A DNA stretch of 64,000 nucleotides, taken from positions 7,509,501 through 7,573,500 of the forward strand of contig OX327703.1 of NCBI GenBank assembly GCA_946807835.1. The letters are read 5' to 3'. The stretch comes from Ailanthus altissimus (lineage: Eukaryota; Streptophyta; Magnoliopsida; Sapindales; Simaroubaceae). Shown in pieces: positions 46,698 to 60,309 of the stretch (its first letter is position 1; each line of letters opens with the position of its first letter). Under the pieces are notes generated by a model. It saw nothing but the letters and a program-made list of their open reading frames with translations, had not been told where the DNA came from and ran no database searches. A program made the position numbers and the translations under genes.

Positions 46698-48062
46698 TGA
46701 TAAGGGTTCATTAAGTCTAATATTTTTATCTTCCAAACTTAATATTTATTCGTAAAAATTAAAGATTATTTGGCTTTTGATATGTTTTATTATTATTTTT
46801 GTAGGTTTGGAGTCCATAGAGCAAATAGAGTAGAAACTCTAATGAAAATAAGCCAAAAAATAAATTACTATAGTACTTGCAATAGTGATTTGCTACAGTA
46901 ACGAACTACAGTATCTGCTACAGTACCCCCTATGTCGCGCTGACCAAAACAGTGTCTGAGCGTCGTAGCGCCATAACCCAGTGTCGCGACGCTCGTGGTG
47001 GTGAATAGTATTTTTACTATAATGACTCATAAACAGTAATTTGATGACAAAAACCTATAAATAAAAGGCCAAAAATTCTAAAAGGAGAGGAGTAGAGGAG
47101 AAGAAAAGAGGCAAAAACTTAAAGAAAGAATTCACAATACAATATCAAAGATCAAAGTCAAAGATTGAAGAACCAAGATCAAGATTCAAGATTCAAGATT
47201 CAAGATTCAAGTTTCAAGTCAAGATTGAAGGAGAAGCACATCAAGGAGTCGCTTTGATTTATATTTCTTCTCTTTCTTTATCATTATGTTCTTTTTCTTG
47301 TTGATCTTTATGAATTGGTTACATACTTTTAGTTTTGTGATGGGCTAAATTATTCATCTAGGGTTAGACTATATGAACCTAGTATGGATTTAGATTGTGT
47401 TAATTTTTAGTTTATGAACTTGATACATTCAATTGATTCATTCTATCTTATGTTTATTGCTTTCATTATATACTTAATCAACATTTTGAATGATTGAGGA
47501 ACCATGATGAACTTGACAAAGGGATTCATGTATTTAGCCTAGGGTAGTTTGATACATAATCATAGGGTAACAACTATAAGTTCTATCTAGGATAGACATA
47601 TACCTAGGTGGCATGTATGGTATAATTTATATTTGATCTTAATGAATTACATTCTGATTTGATTACCATAGACATATAGGTAATTGTTAGAAAGTGTAAT
47701 ATAGTCACTTGACCATCTAAAGGCTTGTGATGAGATTAGTGTCTAAGCCAATAATTGGTATCAAGAGATTAGCTAAGAGCTTAATGAGTCTAATGAAATA
47801 TTAGGAGACAAGTCAAAACCCTAGATTATTTTTATTTGTGAATTCTACCATTTACTTTTATTTAGTTTAATTGATAGAGATATATTAGTTAATTAAATTT
47901 CAGATTTTGATTTTCTGAATAAAAGTTAAATAGGTATAATTTTAGTACTTGATTTACAAAATTAGATTGCATAGTCCCTGTGGGATCGATATCTGGACTT
48001 AAAATCTTATAATACTTGATACGATAGCGTGCACTTACGCTTAGCTATTAAAGCACTAATCA
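46698..48062 (+). mobile_element. Solo LTR of Tat/Athila type
   Basis: This 1365-bp block begins TGATAAGGGTTCATT and ends GCACTAATCA, flanked by a perfect duplication GGCTG (46693-46697 and 48063-48067). Its start and its end (CCCTGTGGGATCGATATCTGG, then GATAGCGTGCACTTACG) resemble the LTR at 7496-9750. It has a TATA-like TATAAATA at about 47056, GC-rich motifs at 46960-47000 and GCTACAGTA words near 46900-46925. A short ATTCAAG tandem lies at about 47183-47210. Confidence 0.93.
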
Positions 48063-51000
48063 GGCTGTAATAGATATTGTTAAGGGGGGAGGGGGTGCAA
48101 TTGTGTCTTTAGGAAACAAGAAGGATAAGGTCTTCAAAAAGAATATTCCTTAAAGGGAGAAACGAAAAAAATGCCTATATTAAAAGCTAAATACCCTTAA
48201 ATAAATCGACCATGGGTTATGAATAAGTAAGATAGAATGGCGAGGGCCCATTTTTATGGTAAGGATTGTAATATTCGTTCCCTTGGCCGCTTCCGTAGAA
48301 GTTATCTTTAAGGCCATTAAAGAATAAGGCTCACCCATTAAACCTGCCATCATAAGAGTGTTCTTAGACCGGTGCGATCATACGAAGTGGTGTGATTTCC
48401 ATTAGGACGTTGGCCATTACACAAGTAAGTGTAATGACTTGAGAGAACATATGAACCAACTGGCAAGAAATAATTATTTAAATGAGTTTTGAGCCGATTG
48501 CCAATGCAAAAGATAGCTAGAAAACACCCATAATAAAGAAAGCACTTCACTAAAAGTAACCATGATCATCTTAGGGGGTTTATGTTGGCAAGAGATTCTA
48601 ATCTGCATAGAAAAAAATTGCTCTAAGTACTCCATGGTAAGGCACCAGGTGATATGTAACATCTTAGTTGCCAAAAAGCCATGGATGCAAGTAGTCATAA
48701 TCATGTTTACCAAGGAGATTGCCTAAGGGTAAGCTACTTACATGATGATGCATTGGTGATCCAAGTACAAATGGCCAAGATAAAGGTAAACTGATTGTTC
48801 GTTGATCCAAGAATCTTAGTAGATATAAGATTTAAAGAAGCCTGGAACGAGTTAAGGATCAAGGATTTAAAGATGGAAAGAACATAAACCCTGCTACAAG
48901 GGTTTAGAGATAGTTGTGTTATGCTTCTGGGAGTCGTAAATTTTTCTATATCCTTGGGGAAAGACCTTATGTTATCATGACTAACTTCATAGTAGTTGAC
49001 CAGCCCTTCTCATATAAAGTCTTACTTGGGTAGCTTTTTATAAGAAACACCAATATGGCTATCTATATTGATTATCTAAATCTTAAGTTCCCATTAGAAG
49101 GAATATATGTTATGTCTGGTGATTAAAAGACGGTGAGGAGTTGTTATGCAGTGCTAGCCATAAGAACTTAGTGCTTTTTCATTGTAAATCCATAAGAGGA
49201 AAAACTTGATGCTATGAAAGTAGTAAAGGAGCTATACTTGAGAAGGTGGTAAAGATTGGGTCACAATTAAAACTCGAGGTCAGGAATGGTCTGACCGCTA
49301 TGGTAAAAGAGTTTTCAAACATTTTTGCTTAGTCTCACAAGGAAATACCTTACATATATCCGTCTTTGGTGTCTCAAGCATTAGTCGTTAGTACCTATTT
49401 TAAATTAGTCAAAAGAAAAGAGGAGGAATTTAATCAGAAGAGGAATGAGCCGGTGGTTGCTAAAGTGGAGAAATTTTTAGCCTCAAGTTTTACATGGAAA
49501 GTCAACTACCTTGAGTGGTTAGCTAATGTAGTGATGGTAAAAAGGCCAACGAGAAGTACAAGATGTGGATTGACTTCACCTACCTAAATAAATCCTATCT
49601 TAAAGATAACATTCCTTTCTCGAAAATCACCAGTTGGTAGATTCAACAGTCGGTCATGCTTTTCTCAATTTTATGGATACTTTCTTAGGGTATAATTAGA
49701 TAAAAAAATTTCTCCCCAACTAAAAGAAAACTTAGTTTATCACCTCTTAGAGCACCTGTTGTTATAGAGTAATGCCATTCAGTCTCAAGAATGTCGGGGC
49801 TACCTATCCGAGCTTGGTGAACAAGTTATTTAAACCTTTGACAGGGAAGAGTATGGAAGTCTATGTAAATGGCATAATCACTAAGTCAATGAAATCAAAG
49901 GATTATATGAGAGACTTAAAAGGTGTATTTGAGATACTTAAGAAGTAAACCTAAACACGATATGTGCTATCTTGGAAATGAAATCTCTGAGCATCATGAA
50001 AGAGATTCAACAACTAATAGGCAGAGAAACAACCCTTAACAGATTCATCTCTAAAGAAACTAACAGATTCTTTGAGTCTTTTCAAGCCATTAAGAGGAGA
50101 GAAAAGAATAAGTAGACCCTACAGTGTGAGAAAGTATTCCAGTAACTTAAAGCTTACCTCGTACAACCTATCAACCTCGCTGTTCCATCAAATTAGGATT
50201 AACTAATTATACATCTTCGAGTTTTAGCTCAAGCAGTAAGGTCAGTCTTGGTCAAAGAAGAGGCAGGGGGTTAAAAGATTAGTGTACTTTGCCAGTAAAT
50301 CCTTTATAGATCTAGAGAGCAGATATCCATCTACAGAAAAACTAGCCATAGTATTGGTCATGGTGGGACAAACATTACGCCCTACTTCTAAGCTCACACT
50401 ATAATCGTGTTCATTGACTAACCTCTAAGATAAATTTTCTATAAGCTTAATCTCTCAAGGCAATTGGTTAATGGGAAATTAAACTCAGTGAGTTTGACAT
50501 ACGATATAAACCGAGAGCATTCTTCAAAAGCTAGGCCCTTGTAAATTTTCTAGATGAGTACATCTCGAGAGAAATGATACTAGATACTTGCTGTAGAGCC
50601 TTCAGAAGAACAGATTGTAGAAACCCCAACTTGAATCCTTTATACTGACATAGCATCCAACTCACAAGGGTATGGAGCAAGCGTGGAACTATTAGTCCAG
50701 AGGGAAACGAGATTTGTTATGCGGTTTGGTTCAGATTCTCAGCTTCAAATAACAAAGCTAAATATGAATCTTTACTGGTTGAGCTATGGGTTTCTTGATC
50801 CCTCTTAGCTAAGAGGATCCTAGTAATGATTGATTTTTTTTGTTAGTTGTAAACTAAGTCAACTGGGATTTCATAGTACGAGGAGAAAACATAGCTGCAT
50901 ATTTAAAAAAAGGTTCAAGAGTTAGCTGGTTAGTTTAAAGAAATAAAGGTACAACTAATCCTAATAACTAAAAATCATTGAGCTAATATCTTAATGTGCT

Positions 51001-51709
51001 TGGCTTCTATCGACGAAGTTTGAATACCTCGATCGGTGTTTCTTGAGCCTGTCCAAGCACATAATTTATAAAAACTAGAGTAGATAATGTAGATTGATCC
51101 CCAACCTAGCTAGATGGATCCAATTAGGGAATATATAGCAATTAGGACTCTTCTAAAAGATAAAAAAAAAGCGCGACAACATCGATATAAGAGTGCCCAC
51201 TATATATTAATGGATGAGGTGTTATACTAACGAGAAGTTTCACATCCACATATGTGGTGCTTGAGGTTTGAAGAGGAAAAACATGTGTTTAGCGGGGTTC
51301 ACGAAGACGTATACAAGAATCACTTAGGAGTAAAGGCCTTAGCTTAAAAAGTCTTCAAAACTGGTACTACTGGCCTTCCATATTCCAAAACACCAAGGAT
51401 TTGGTCAAGCCGTGTGATGCTTGTAAGAGTTAACAATATCTAAGCTCCTCGAAGAAGTTGAGTACCATATCAAGACCACAGCCTGTCACTCAATAGAGGC
51501 TCAACCTAATTGGACCCCTACCTCGGGGAAGGGGGTTTGCCAAATACGGCACCGTTGTTGTAGACTATTTCACTAAGTGGGTCGAAGTCGAGGCATTGTT
51601 TAGCATAATTGAGAAGAAGGCTCAAGACTTTATGTGGAGAAGACTAGTCAGCTGGTTTGGAGTGCCACATACGATCATGATAAACCACAGAAAATAGTTT
51701 GACAACAGT
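48063..51709 (+). pseudogene. Tat-like gag end, protease, RT, RNase H and integrase remnant
   Basis: RT is clearest at about 49640-49950: VGHAFLNFMDTFLGYN, YRVMPFSLKNVGATYPSLVNKLF, and MEVYVNGIITKS, where the catalytic YVDD-type motif has become YVNG. RT-linked RNase H is at about 50270-50340 (VYFASKSFIDLESRYPSTEKLA). A second, archaeal-like RNase H, typical of Tat, is at about 50635-50760: LYTDIASNSQGYGASVELL, then RFSASNNKAKYESLL. Integrase zinc finger and core are at about 51220-51700: GVHEDVYKNHLGVKALA, then VVVDYFTKWVEVEAL and SWFGVPHTIMI. All are split by stops. The frame stops at 51709 inside the integrase core where an LTR begins. Confidence 0.85.
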
Positions 51710-53012
51710 TGACAAGCGTATTTTATATATATGATGTTTTATCCCTCTAAATTTAATAATTACTTATTTTGAGTATTAAATTTAATTATTAAATTGTGGC
51801 TATTCATGGATGAATTATTATTTTGTAGGTTTCAACAAATCGGAGTATCAAGAAGAGTAAAAAGTATAAAGAGATCATTTTAGACGGTCCATGCCATAAC
51901 AACGTAAGTTTAAGCTATAGCCCCTGAAAATAAGCAGTGAACTGCAAGGATTTGTTTAGGGCTATGACCCCAAATTGAGCAGTATGTTGGCGCTATGGTC
52001 CTACTCATTTTAAGCCACGGCCTTAAGTCAAATTTGGGTGGTGCCATAGCCCCAAAGAACTTATGCCACAACGCCGCCAACAGTGTATCAATTTCAAATT
52101 TGGTGTCCTAATTTTAAAAGCCCATATTAGAGCCTATAAAAAGGAGATGAAAAGCCTCATGTGGAGAAGGAGGAGAGAGCACGAAATTAGAGAGAAAAAT
52201 AGAAGATTTTGGGGAGAGAAAATCACTTTGGAGCTTAAACTCTTGAATGTTCTTGAAGATTGAAGCCTCTAAAGAAACATCTCAACCTCATTTTCTCTTT
52301 TCCATTTCTTGTTTACTTTGATTTAGAGTTTATAATTGTAGATTGTGTTTTTTTAATCATGTTTATTATTGTGATTTTGTGCTTAAATATGGTAGGCTGA
52401 AACTCTTGTTCTAAGGCCTTGATGTAGCTCTACAAGCTACCATGCTTGGATAATTTTAGTTGATTATTGACTATTTATTATGTTATTTATTTGTGCTTTT
52501 CTAGAATTATTACATCTAATTTGATTGAAAAATTGATTAGATGATCTAGACTTATGAGTTGTATGCTTGGGAAAGATCAACCTATCTGTTGAACTTGAAA
52601 AGCATGACCTTAGTTTTTATTAAATTGGAAAACTAGCAAAACTTGGGTAATCACTTAGGGGTTTCTTAATGAATATGTAGATAGATAAGTTAGACAGGGA
52701 TATCAACTTGGATATATATGCATAAAATCTCATTTGATGCTCCGAAGAGGTACTAAGAATAATATTGAACCCCTTGATTCATGAATTCACAAGAATAGTT
52801 GTTAATCACAGAATAAGAAGAATATGGTAAAAGTAGAGTGAAATCAAGACCCTAGGACCCTAGGACCCTTTGTTAATAGATTTATCACATTCTTAAATTG
52901 TTAGTTTAAGTATATTTATTTTTCTTAATCAACTTAAAATTGAAATTAGCCTTAATGAATTAAACTAGGATGTTAACAACATAGTAATTAGCATTAATTT
53001 AGAAGATCAAAT
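51710..53012 (+). mobile_element. Truncated Tat/Athila-type LTR
   Basis: Begins TGACAAGCGTATTTTAT inside the Tat integrase. It is similar in layout to 7496-9750: a leader-like purine-rich part with GAGAAGGAGGAGAGAG at about 52165, then GATTGATAAATTG-type sequence, then TAACAACATAGTAATTAGCATTAATTTAG near 52972 against GCCAACATCGTAGTACTTAGC near 9622. The matching ends at about 53010, before the conserved GTGGGATCGA terminus, so the 3' end is lost. It includes a small tandem CCCTAGGA (about 52850-52866). Confidence 0.75.
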
Positions 53013-53877
53013 CTGAAAAATGGACTTCAAGCTACTTTATGAAGCTTAAGAGTGGTTCAAGGACCTTATTTAGAAATGCCTTCAATATGGATACCAAGAT
53101 TGGTTCCAAATTCAACTTTCCTACAATGAGCTTGAAAGTACACTGTGCGTTGGATGAGCGTGTACATTTTAATTTTTTCAATTTACACATCACATACATA
53201 AATAAATGTAGTGAAAAATAAACAAACATGTCATTATGCTAGTGAGATATTAGTGAACTCACCACTGAAGTGTGCTTTGCACATTTCTAGTCTAGGATAC
53301 AGTGAGATTCTTCGAGCTAGAATGGTAGATTTTTATTCTTGACTAGAATTTGATTGAAGCAATACTTGCTTCAGTATTTTATCTCTTGGTATTAAGTAAT
53401 CTCTATTGCTTACCATTCACTTAACTTAACAAAATAAATTCGGTTCGTTTATACAATCAAATTGATCACTTATTCTTCTAATTACATTTCAACAAATGAC
53501 TAGTATATAACAAGCATGACAAGGCTTGAAATTTTCTTGTCATGCTTGTTAAATTAATGAGCAAAAGCTAGCCAATTTTTGTAAAGATTGGTGGCCAATT
53601 ACACCTTAATATGTTGCCACAACTTGTTAAATCTAAAGGATGACAAAGTATGCTTCCATTTGTAAATGAAATGACCGAATTATGAAAACTTGGTGGCTTT
53701 GTTTACTATATGAAAAAGATGATGTCAAGAAAAGGAGTTTGAAAGACTTTGAGATGGTCAAACTCATGAAAAAGTATAGTGCAATCCTTCAATGAAAGTT
53801 TTCTCAAAAGTTAAAGGATTCAAGTAGCTTCACCAATCCTTACACTATGGAGAATTCTATTTTTGAGAAAGATTTAT
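53013..53877. repeat. Probable fragment of a family A LTR (minus orientation) plus unassigned sequence
   Basis: From about 53220 to 53877 the text resembles, in order and wording, the parts of the minus-oriented family A LTRs near 1740-1900 and 58300-58560: stress on CTAGAATGGTAG, then a TTTTATC/ACTTAAC-rich segment. No exact ends are visible and the resemblance is weak. Bases 53013-53220 are unassigned. Confidence 0.35.
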
Positions 53878-56560
53878 TGACAGGACCCGACTCGAGACCC
53901 TCTACTATAGACCCCAGCGGTCTTGTTGGGCACCCTGATGAAAGTTCCTCCGAACCTAACTAGGTAAGTTGAGAAATTTTGCGAGGTGAACCCCTTTTTA
54001 ATTCTTTCTACTACTGAGAAAGTCTTGTAATATACATGAAAATGACATCTTAATTTTTAAAAAAAAACGGACAGAGTTACCCCTATTTTTTGAAAAATCC
54101 ATATAAAACCTGCAAAGAAATTTCACTTCTATTCAAACACATCTCAATACTACCAATTCAAACCTCCGGTCCTTTCCAAGTCAAATCCAACATAACTCAA
54201 TTATTTCATTTGAATCCCAAATGAGCATAATCATAAAAAGTAAAAATGATCATCATAAAACTGAAATCTCTTCTTGTTGGTTCAAAACATACATACAACT
54301 ATACATGCCTATAATTATTATGCATAAAGTAAAGGGTGCTATTTAGCACATTTACATGTACAAAAAAAAAATGATCTTTTGATTTAGCCTACTACTCGGC
54401 AATAGGAGAATTAGCAGCTTGCGCATCAAGACCTGCACCTGGGAAAGGGGTTTAGAAAATATAAAACACAAAATGAGTGAGCTGAAGGAGCTCAGTGAGT
54501 GCAACAAAGATTTTAAATAACATAACATTATGCATAGATAGCAAAATTCTAAAGTACATGCATAAATCGTGCTTCTAAAACTGATGTAAAACTATAAAAC
54601 AGTTTCTAATATCATATGCTGATGAAATCTTGCCGAGCGGGTTTTATCTACATATTTGGAAAACAATATCCATAATCTGTATAAAATAATGACTGCTGTG
54701 TGCATATAAATGTATAAATGCTATCGGTAAATAAAAAACTAGTAAAATCCTCGCTCGACCATTGTCTTCTAAACTGTACCAATGGTAACCCTAAAGCTCT
54801 ATACTCAAGCAGTGACTCAACTAGCACTGCACACATGAGTAGGTCATGGGGTACCTCAACTAGCAGCACCTACAGTGACATCTCAAGACATCTCACTGGC
54901 TATACAGCAGAATCTTACATCGCATACATATAGCGAGACAATACCCCGTACACATAGGGCGACTCACATGACTCAACATCTCGACTTTTCGGAGTTAGTG
55001 ACACACCCCCAAGACCTGCCCATGTGCACGGGATATACTAGCCGGGTCTAAAACAATCATCACCACTATAATCTGAGGCTACCAATGGCCTTTAAAATAA
55101 ATGCCAAAATTTTAAAACTGTTTCTCAAATCGAACATGTAAAAGCATATTTATGAATATATATTAAGATCATAAATCATGTTTATGCATTGAAAGCTCAT
55201 AAAACATACATATTCATTATGCGAAAACATAATAAACGAAAAGTAAAAGAAATGGCAGATTTTCACTCACAACTGATCCGCGCTAAATTTTGCTCCCGAT
55301 TTCTGCTCCCGTTATCGCTCTCGATTATCTTCACCTACGCGCTATAAATGACATTTAGAACCAAATCGAATGCTAGAATCTCATTTAACTACTAAACGCC
55401 CTAATCGACACACAAAGCCCGGATGCATACTACTTTTCGATTTTTATTTACAGAGTCATTTAATCTAATCTAACTCACCATCCGGCGCCCTGAAAATTAT
55501 TGCACGCGCTATAACTTGGTTGGACATAATTGCCCTTCACCTTTCTAAAATGGACAATTATGTCCCATTTTCTTCATTTTTGGTTTTTCCATCAACCATA
55601 TACATTCAATTTACAATATGCACCATTTAAACACAACAATTCAATCAAAACACCAATCAATCCCTAACTTCCCTAAAGTGGCAGAATTTCACCCTAGGTT
55701 CCAACACATTCCTTTCCTTAATTTCTTGTTCCAATTGCAACAAAATCAAGCCAATTTCATTCTAAAGCCCTAATTACAACCAATTGAAAACTCTACAACA
55801 AAATCACCAAAAACCCTAATTCTTACCTTGCTAATTTCTTCAAATTGATGACTCCTTCAAGCTCCACACTAGAATTCAACTCAATCTAAGCCAAGAATAC
55901 ACATAAGAATGTCAATTGAAGCATTCTTGAAAGCTCACTTATCAAACTCATACAACAATGCTTTTCTTATCTATTTTTCTTGAAGTTTCACTAATTGAAG
56001 CTTCAATTGAGCTTAGGGGTTGGTATGTAACCTTATTTTAGCTTGATTAAGCATGAAAAATCATGAAAAAAAAACTTGAAAGGTCACTGTAGCAGCAGCC
56101 CCCTTGAAGCTTGAATTTTCTCTCTTTTTTTGCTCTAAGTGTTGGCTTTTGATCTCTTGAAATTTTTACACACTTCCAACCTATATATAGTGCTCCCTTA
56201 ATTGATCATTTTGCCCTTCAACTTACTTAAAATTACTAATTTGTCATTAGTTGAAAACTAATTATGTAATTAGTTCATTTATAACTATCTAGTTAGAATA
56301 GTCCAAATAACTAACTAGAAATTTCAACTTGGCAATTCATGAGATTTCTTCTAATTGATCCATTATCTAATATATGGATTATGTTTCTCAACAAAGGCTT
56401 GTTCCATACATCACCCTTAAATGGAAATTCATGTAGTAAATTAGGATTTCCTTTTCTAAGCCAATAGAGAAAAATTTCAAAAATATTCTAGGGTTGTCCG
56501 GTGCACCGATCGAGTGTGAAATTACCAAATTAGGTTTAATATCTCTCACGTGCACTATCA
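53878..56560 (-). repeat. Gypsy-type LTR, minus orientation
   Basis: Read on the minus strand the block ends GAGTCGGGTCCTGTCA (plus TGACAGGACCCGACTC at 53878). It contains a strong TATA box (TATATATAGG) at 56180-56189, followed by about 2.3 kb of transcribed-type sequence. That stretch has a pyrimidine-CAG acceptor-like site (CCCCTTTCCCAG) near 54445 and a short frame, GAGLDAQAANSPIAE. The minus-strand start is uncertain and is placed near 56560. A long LTR of this organisation is compatible with a chromovirus, but there is no adjacent coding region to confirm this. The ORFs at 54648 and 54718 lie within it. Confidence 0.55.
56180..56189 (-). promoter_or_regulatory. TATA box of the minus-strand LTR
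   Basis: On the minus strand the sequence reads GCACTATATATAGGTTGG, a canonical plant TATA box, about 370 bp from the presumed LTR start. Confidence 0.55.
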
Positions 56561-56699
56561 AGGAAATATTTCTAATAAAGTTAAAATCGAGTAACCTTAT
56601 GGTGTCTTATTTGCTCTATATCAAAATCTAGGCGCTAATACTACTAATAGGGATTGGATATTACATTTGTATTATCTTGGAGCAATCATAAATCTAATA

Positions 56700-58185
56700 C
56701 CTTTATCAGTCTTTTGAAAGTTGTGTTTTGGAGAGGTGAAGCCTATTACAATTTCCTTGCAAATGACAGATAGATATCTCACCTATCTAAGGGGTGTTAT
56801 TAAAGATGTGCTAGTCAAAGTAGACAAATTCATTATTCCATTGGATTTTGTTGTTCTGACATGAAAGAAGATAGAAAGGTCCCTATTATTCTTCGACAAC
56901 CACTTTTAGCTACCGGGAGAGCTATCATTGATTTTCACAATGGAAACCTGGCATTCCGGGTGAATGTTGAAGAGGTGAAGTTCAATATCTGCCGCTTGAT
57001 GTAATTTTTAGATGAGGTACAATCTTGTAACCTTATTGATGTTGTTAATGAATGTGTTCAAAAGTTTGCATCCTAAGTATTATGTGGGGATTCTTTTTAG
57101 TATTGTCTTATAAATTTCAAATTCTGAATGGATGCACTTTCCCCTATGGAATTTAGTGATGCTTGTTATGAGATGTGTGAAGACCATGTAGATGAAGTCC
57201 TTTATCTTGAAGCTTTGCTTGTTGAGACAAATTCTAGTGGTCATGTGGATATTCTTGAGCCAATGTATACTCAAGGAGATTTAAAGTATTATGGGAAGAC
57301 ATCTAGTTCCTTGCAAGATGCGCATATTTTAAAGCAATTGCACGACTATCTTTGTTAGCCTTCTTGGGGGATAATTCCATTTTCTAGTGATTATTTCAGC
57401 ATCTTTGAGACAAGAATAGGAAAACAAGTTGCTTGGTATTTTAATAAAGCATAAGAGTGCATTGGGTTGGTCTATCTCCGACATTAAAAGGATTAGCCTA
57501 ACCATTTGCATGCACAAAATCTTAATGGAGGACACTTACAAGCTAACCATTAAGTGCCAACGAAGGTTGAATCTGGCCATGAAAGAAGTTGTGAGAGCTG
57601 AAATATTAAAGTTATTTAATGAAGAGATCAATTATGCCATCTCCGATAGTTATTGGGTGAGTCTGGCATAAGTTGTTCCAAAGAAGGGTGGTATGATGGT
57701 TGTAAAAAATGAGAAGGATGAGATTATTTCTTCTAGGATAGTTACAAGGTGGAGAGTTTGCATTGATTATAGAAAGTTGAACAAGGCTACCTGAAAAGAC
57801 TATTTTTCGCTTTCATTCTTTGACTAAATGTTGGATCGGTTAGTGAGATATATCTATTATTGCTTTCTAGATGGCTATTTCATGTATAATCAAATTACAA
57901 TTGCCCTCGAGGACCAAGAGAAGACAAGCTTTACATGCCCATATAGTATGTTTGATTTTAGAAGAATGCCTTTTGGTTTATGCAATGCCTCCACTACTTT
58001 TCAAAGATGCATGATAGCTATTTTTGTCAATATGGTTGAAGAGATCATGAAGGTGTTTATGGATGATTTTTTAGTGTTTGGGTTATCTTTTGATAATTGC
58101 CTTTATAATATATCTCATGTGTTACATTGATGTGAAGAGAAGAACCTTGTGCTTAATTAATAAAAATATCATTTCATTATTAAGG
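56700..58185 (+). pseudogene. Athila-like gypsy protease and reverse transcriptase
   Basis: The protease region at about 56745-56990 reads SLQMTDRYLTYLRGVIKDVLV, VDKFIIPLDFVVL, then the LGRPFLATGRAL-like end (degenerate). RT is at about 57540-58140: LNLAMKEVVRAEILKLF, VVPKKGGMMVVKNEKDE, WRVCIDYRKLNKAT, YCFLDGYFMYNQITIALEDQEK, RRMPFGLCNASTTFQRCM, and the intact catalytic motif in VFMDDFLVFG. These residues are typical of the Athila lineage. It has several stops. It is cut at 58185 by a copia LTR right after KYHFIIK, where related proteins continue EGIVLGH. Confidence 0.9.
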
Positions 58186-60309
58186 TGTTGGGGTTTAATA
58201 CAGATTGGGTGTGTGGGTAGTGAAATACAAATATGTGTCACACACCATGTAGCAAAATCATAATATGCATTTCAAAATCACATAAGCATAAATAATTCTA
58301 TTAGGAATAGAAAATATACTTTTGATGAACCGTCAGTGATGTTATTGGACAAATAGGTTTCAAAGTCTCACTTTAAAGTATTCTTTTGAATAAATTTAGA
58401 TCTTAACTACGGTGGGCTTTGAATGCTAGAATGATAGTTTGCAATTTTGTAGGATTTTTTATTGGTTTAGCTTAAACTCTTTAAGCCTTTTCTCTTTCAA
58501 AATTGGTTTCAACAATTTTTGCTATTCCAAAAGCATGAAAGGATTCTCTTCTTCATTCATGGCCAAATGTTTCTTCTCTTAAAAGATAAAGGCAAAAATT
58601 CATTTTTGTCTTTTTCTCACATGTATGGCCCAACGTTTTAACATGAAGGATAAATGGCAAAATCAATTTTTGTTTTATTCTCTTCAATATGGCCGAACCA
58701 ATTCCAAGACTTTAAGAATATCTTTTAAGCTTTTTGATTATTACAAGTATAAGTTGATACTTGTCAAGCATTTATTTAAAACTTAACTTTTAACTTTTGT
58801 TTATAATAATGCCACCATTTAATAAGTATCCATGTCTATAAAAAAAGTTTATCCAATAAATTTCATCAAAATAATTAAGACTATTTCAAGCATTAAATAA
58901 AAGCTTTTCTAATAAGCTTTAATAAAATAATATAGTTTATGACTAGTGTCTGACATTTGTCAATTTTTTATTATCAAACTTAACAATTAAGTTTTATTAA
59001 AATAATAAAGTCCATGATTAGTGTGCAACACTTGTCAAAATCTTATAATAAGTTTAACTTTTACGCTTTATTAAAATAATCAAATACATGATAAGTGTCA
59101 AATACTTGTCCAAGTACTATACCAAGTTTATCTTTTTAAGGCTTAGTAATGTGTCAAATTCTAACAATTAGAATTTCACATGTGTTTAATTGAGAGGTCC
59201 CAATAGCAAATCTTGCTCATCCGTAATTTTTTTGGATCAAACTCTTCGACCCAATTTTTTACCTCAGTGCTCAATGAGTACACTTCGTATTTTGAGACTC
59301 TCTAGGTTCATACCCGTTTTATCTTTTGAAACTCTTTCATAAGTCTGTGAACAATGCCCCACACACATGTTGTGAATATTACAAAATGGCGCATTGAACC
59401 ATACAAGTTAAGGTTAACTGTATTTATATAGTCCATTCATCCTTTATATTTCAGAAGAGCAGATATATAGATCTTCACCGTCAAATCTCTATTTGCTTGA
59501 CCATGAACTTATCTCCATATTTGTATTTCGATAAACAATCAAACACCTTTGCGATATTATTTAACCTTATAGAAAATTTATTCTTCGATGTTTATACTTA
59601 TGGCCATAAGAGTTTTTGAAATACAATCTTGAAGCATCATGTATACAACTCACCTATAACCCATACTAGACTTTATGCACATCGAACCATACCTAACGTC
59701 ACCCAAAGGTCAAACTATAAAACGTCTCTGACATGTGTAGAATCTAAGTGTGGTGGATCACTCATAAGCCTACTATGACACTTATATCATAAGACCACAA
59801 ATACTACTCAATTCAAGAAGACCTTGACGGTATTTATAGGATGTTTATTGGTGGTCCTCTCGAGTATGTTCAGTACTCAGTCCTTATTGAATACCTGCAT
59901 GCCTATACGAGCTCTACTAAACTTACAGTTTATTAAAACTAACCATTTAGACAATTTAGATATAGATATACATTGATTCGGAAGGTATACCAATTGACCT
60001 GTATGGGTAACTATAGATCAGGAATGATGTGTTTGAGAACATATTACATAATGACATTTCTTAGTACTATTTACAACTATGTCATTTCTATAATATTTTT
60101 GGGTGTTTGTCCTAATTCAGACAAAGTTCTAACTTTTAGAATACTAACTCTTAGCGCTGACCTAAACTTCTTTAGATCTATAATGTTTGAAAAGAAACAA
60201 TAGTAGTACCATATATAAAATATTAACAATTTATTGAAATGTACATTATATAAATATTAAACAAATATCCATACAAAATAGAATGGTACGTAAGCACCAT
60301 TTCCAACAT
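58186..60309 (-). repeat. 3' LTR of copia element 5
   Basis: 2124 bp. The minus-strand start TGTTGGAAATGG is adjacent to the purine tract; the other end reads TGTTGGGGTTTAATACAG on the plus strand. The part at about 59260-60300 follows the solo LTR 1565-3812 closely: CAGTGCTCAATGAGTACACTTCGTA against CAGTGCACAACGAGTACACTTCATA, and the ACCATACCTAACGTCACCC segment. The part near 58700-59150 has repeated ACTTGTCAA words. Confidence 0.87.

Larger units (their letters stand above)
39513..51709 (+). mobile_element. Tat-lineage Ty3/gypsy element carrying two insertions
   Basis: LTR, primer-binding region, gag, RT, a second RNase H domain and integrase can be followed in order on the plus strand, interrupted by a copia element (41542-46627) and a solo LTR (46698-48062). 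The additional RNase H after RT and the primer site beginning TTTGGCATCG fit the Tat lineage. The element is cut within integrase at 51709 by another LTR. No 3' LTR was identified. The reading frames contain very many stops, so it is old. Confidence 0.82.
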
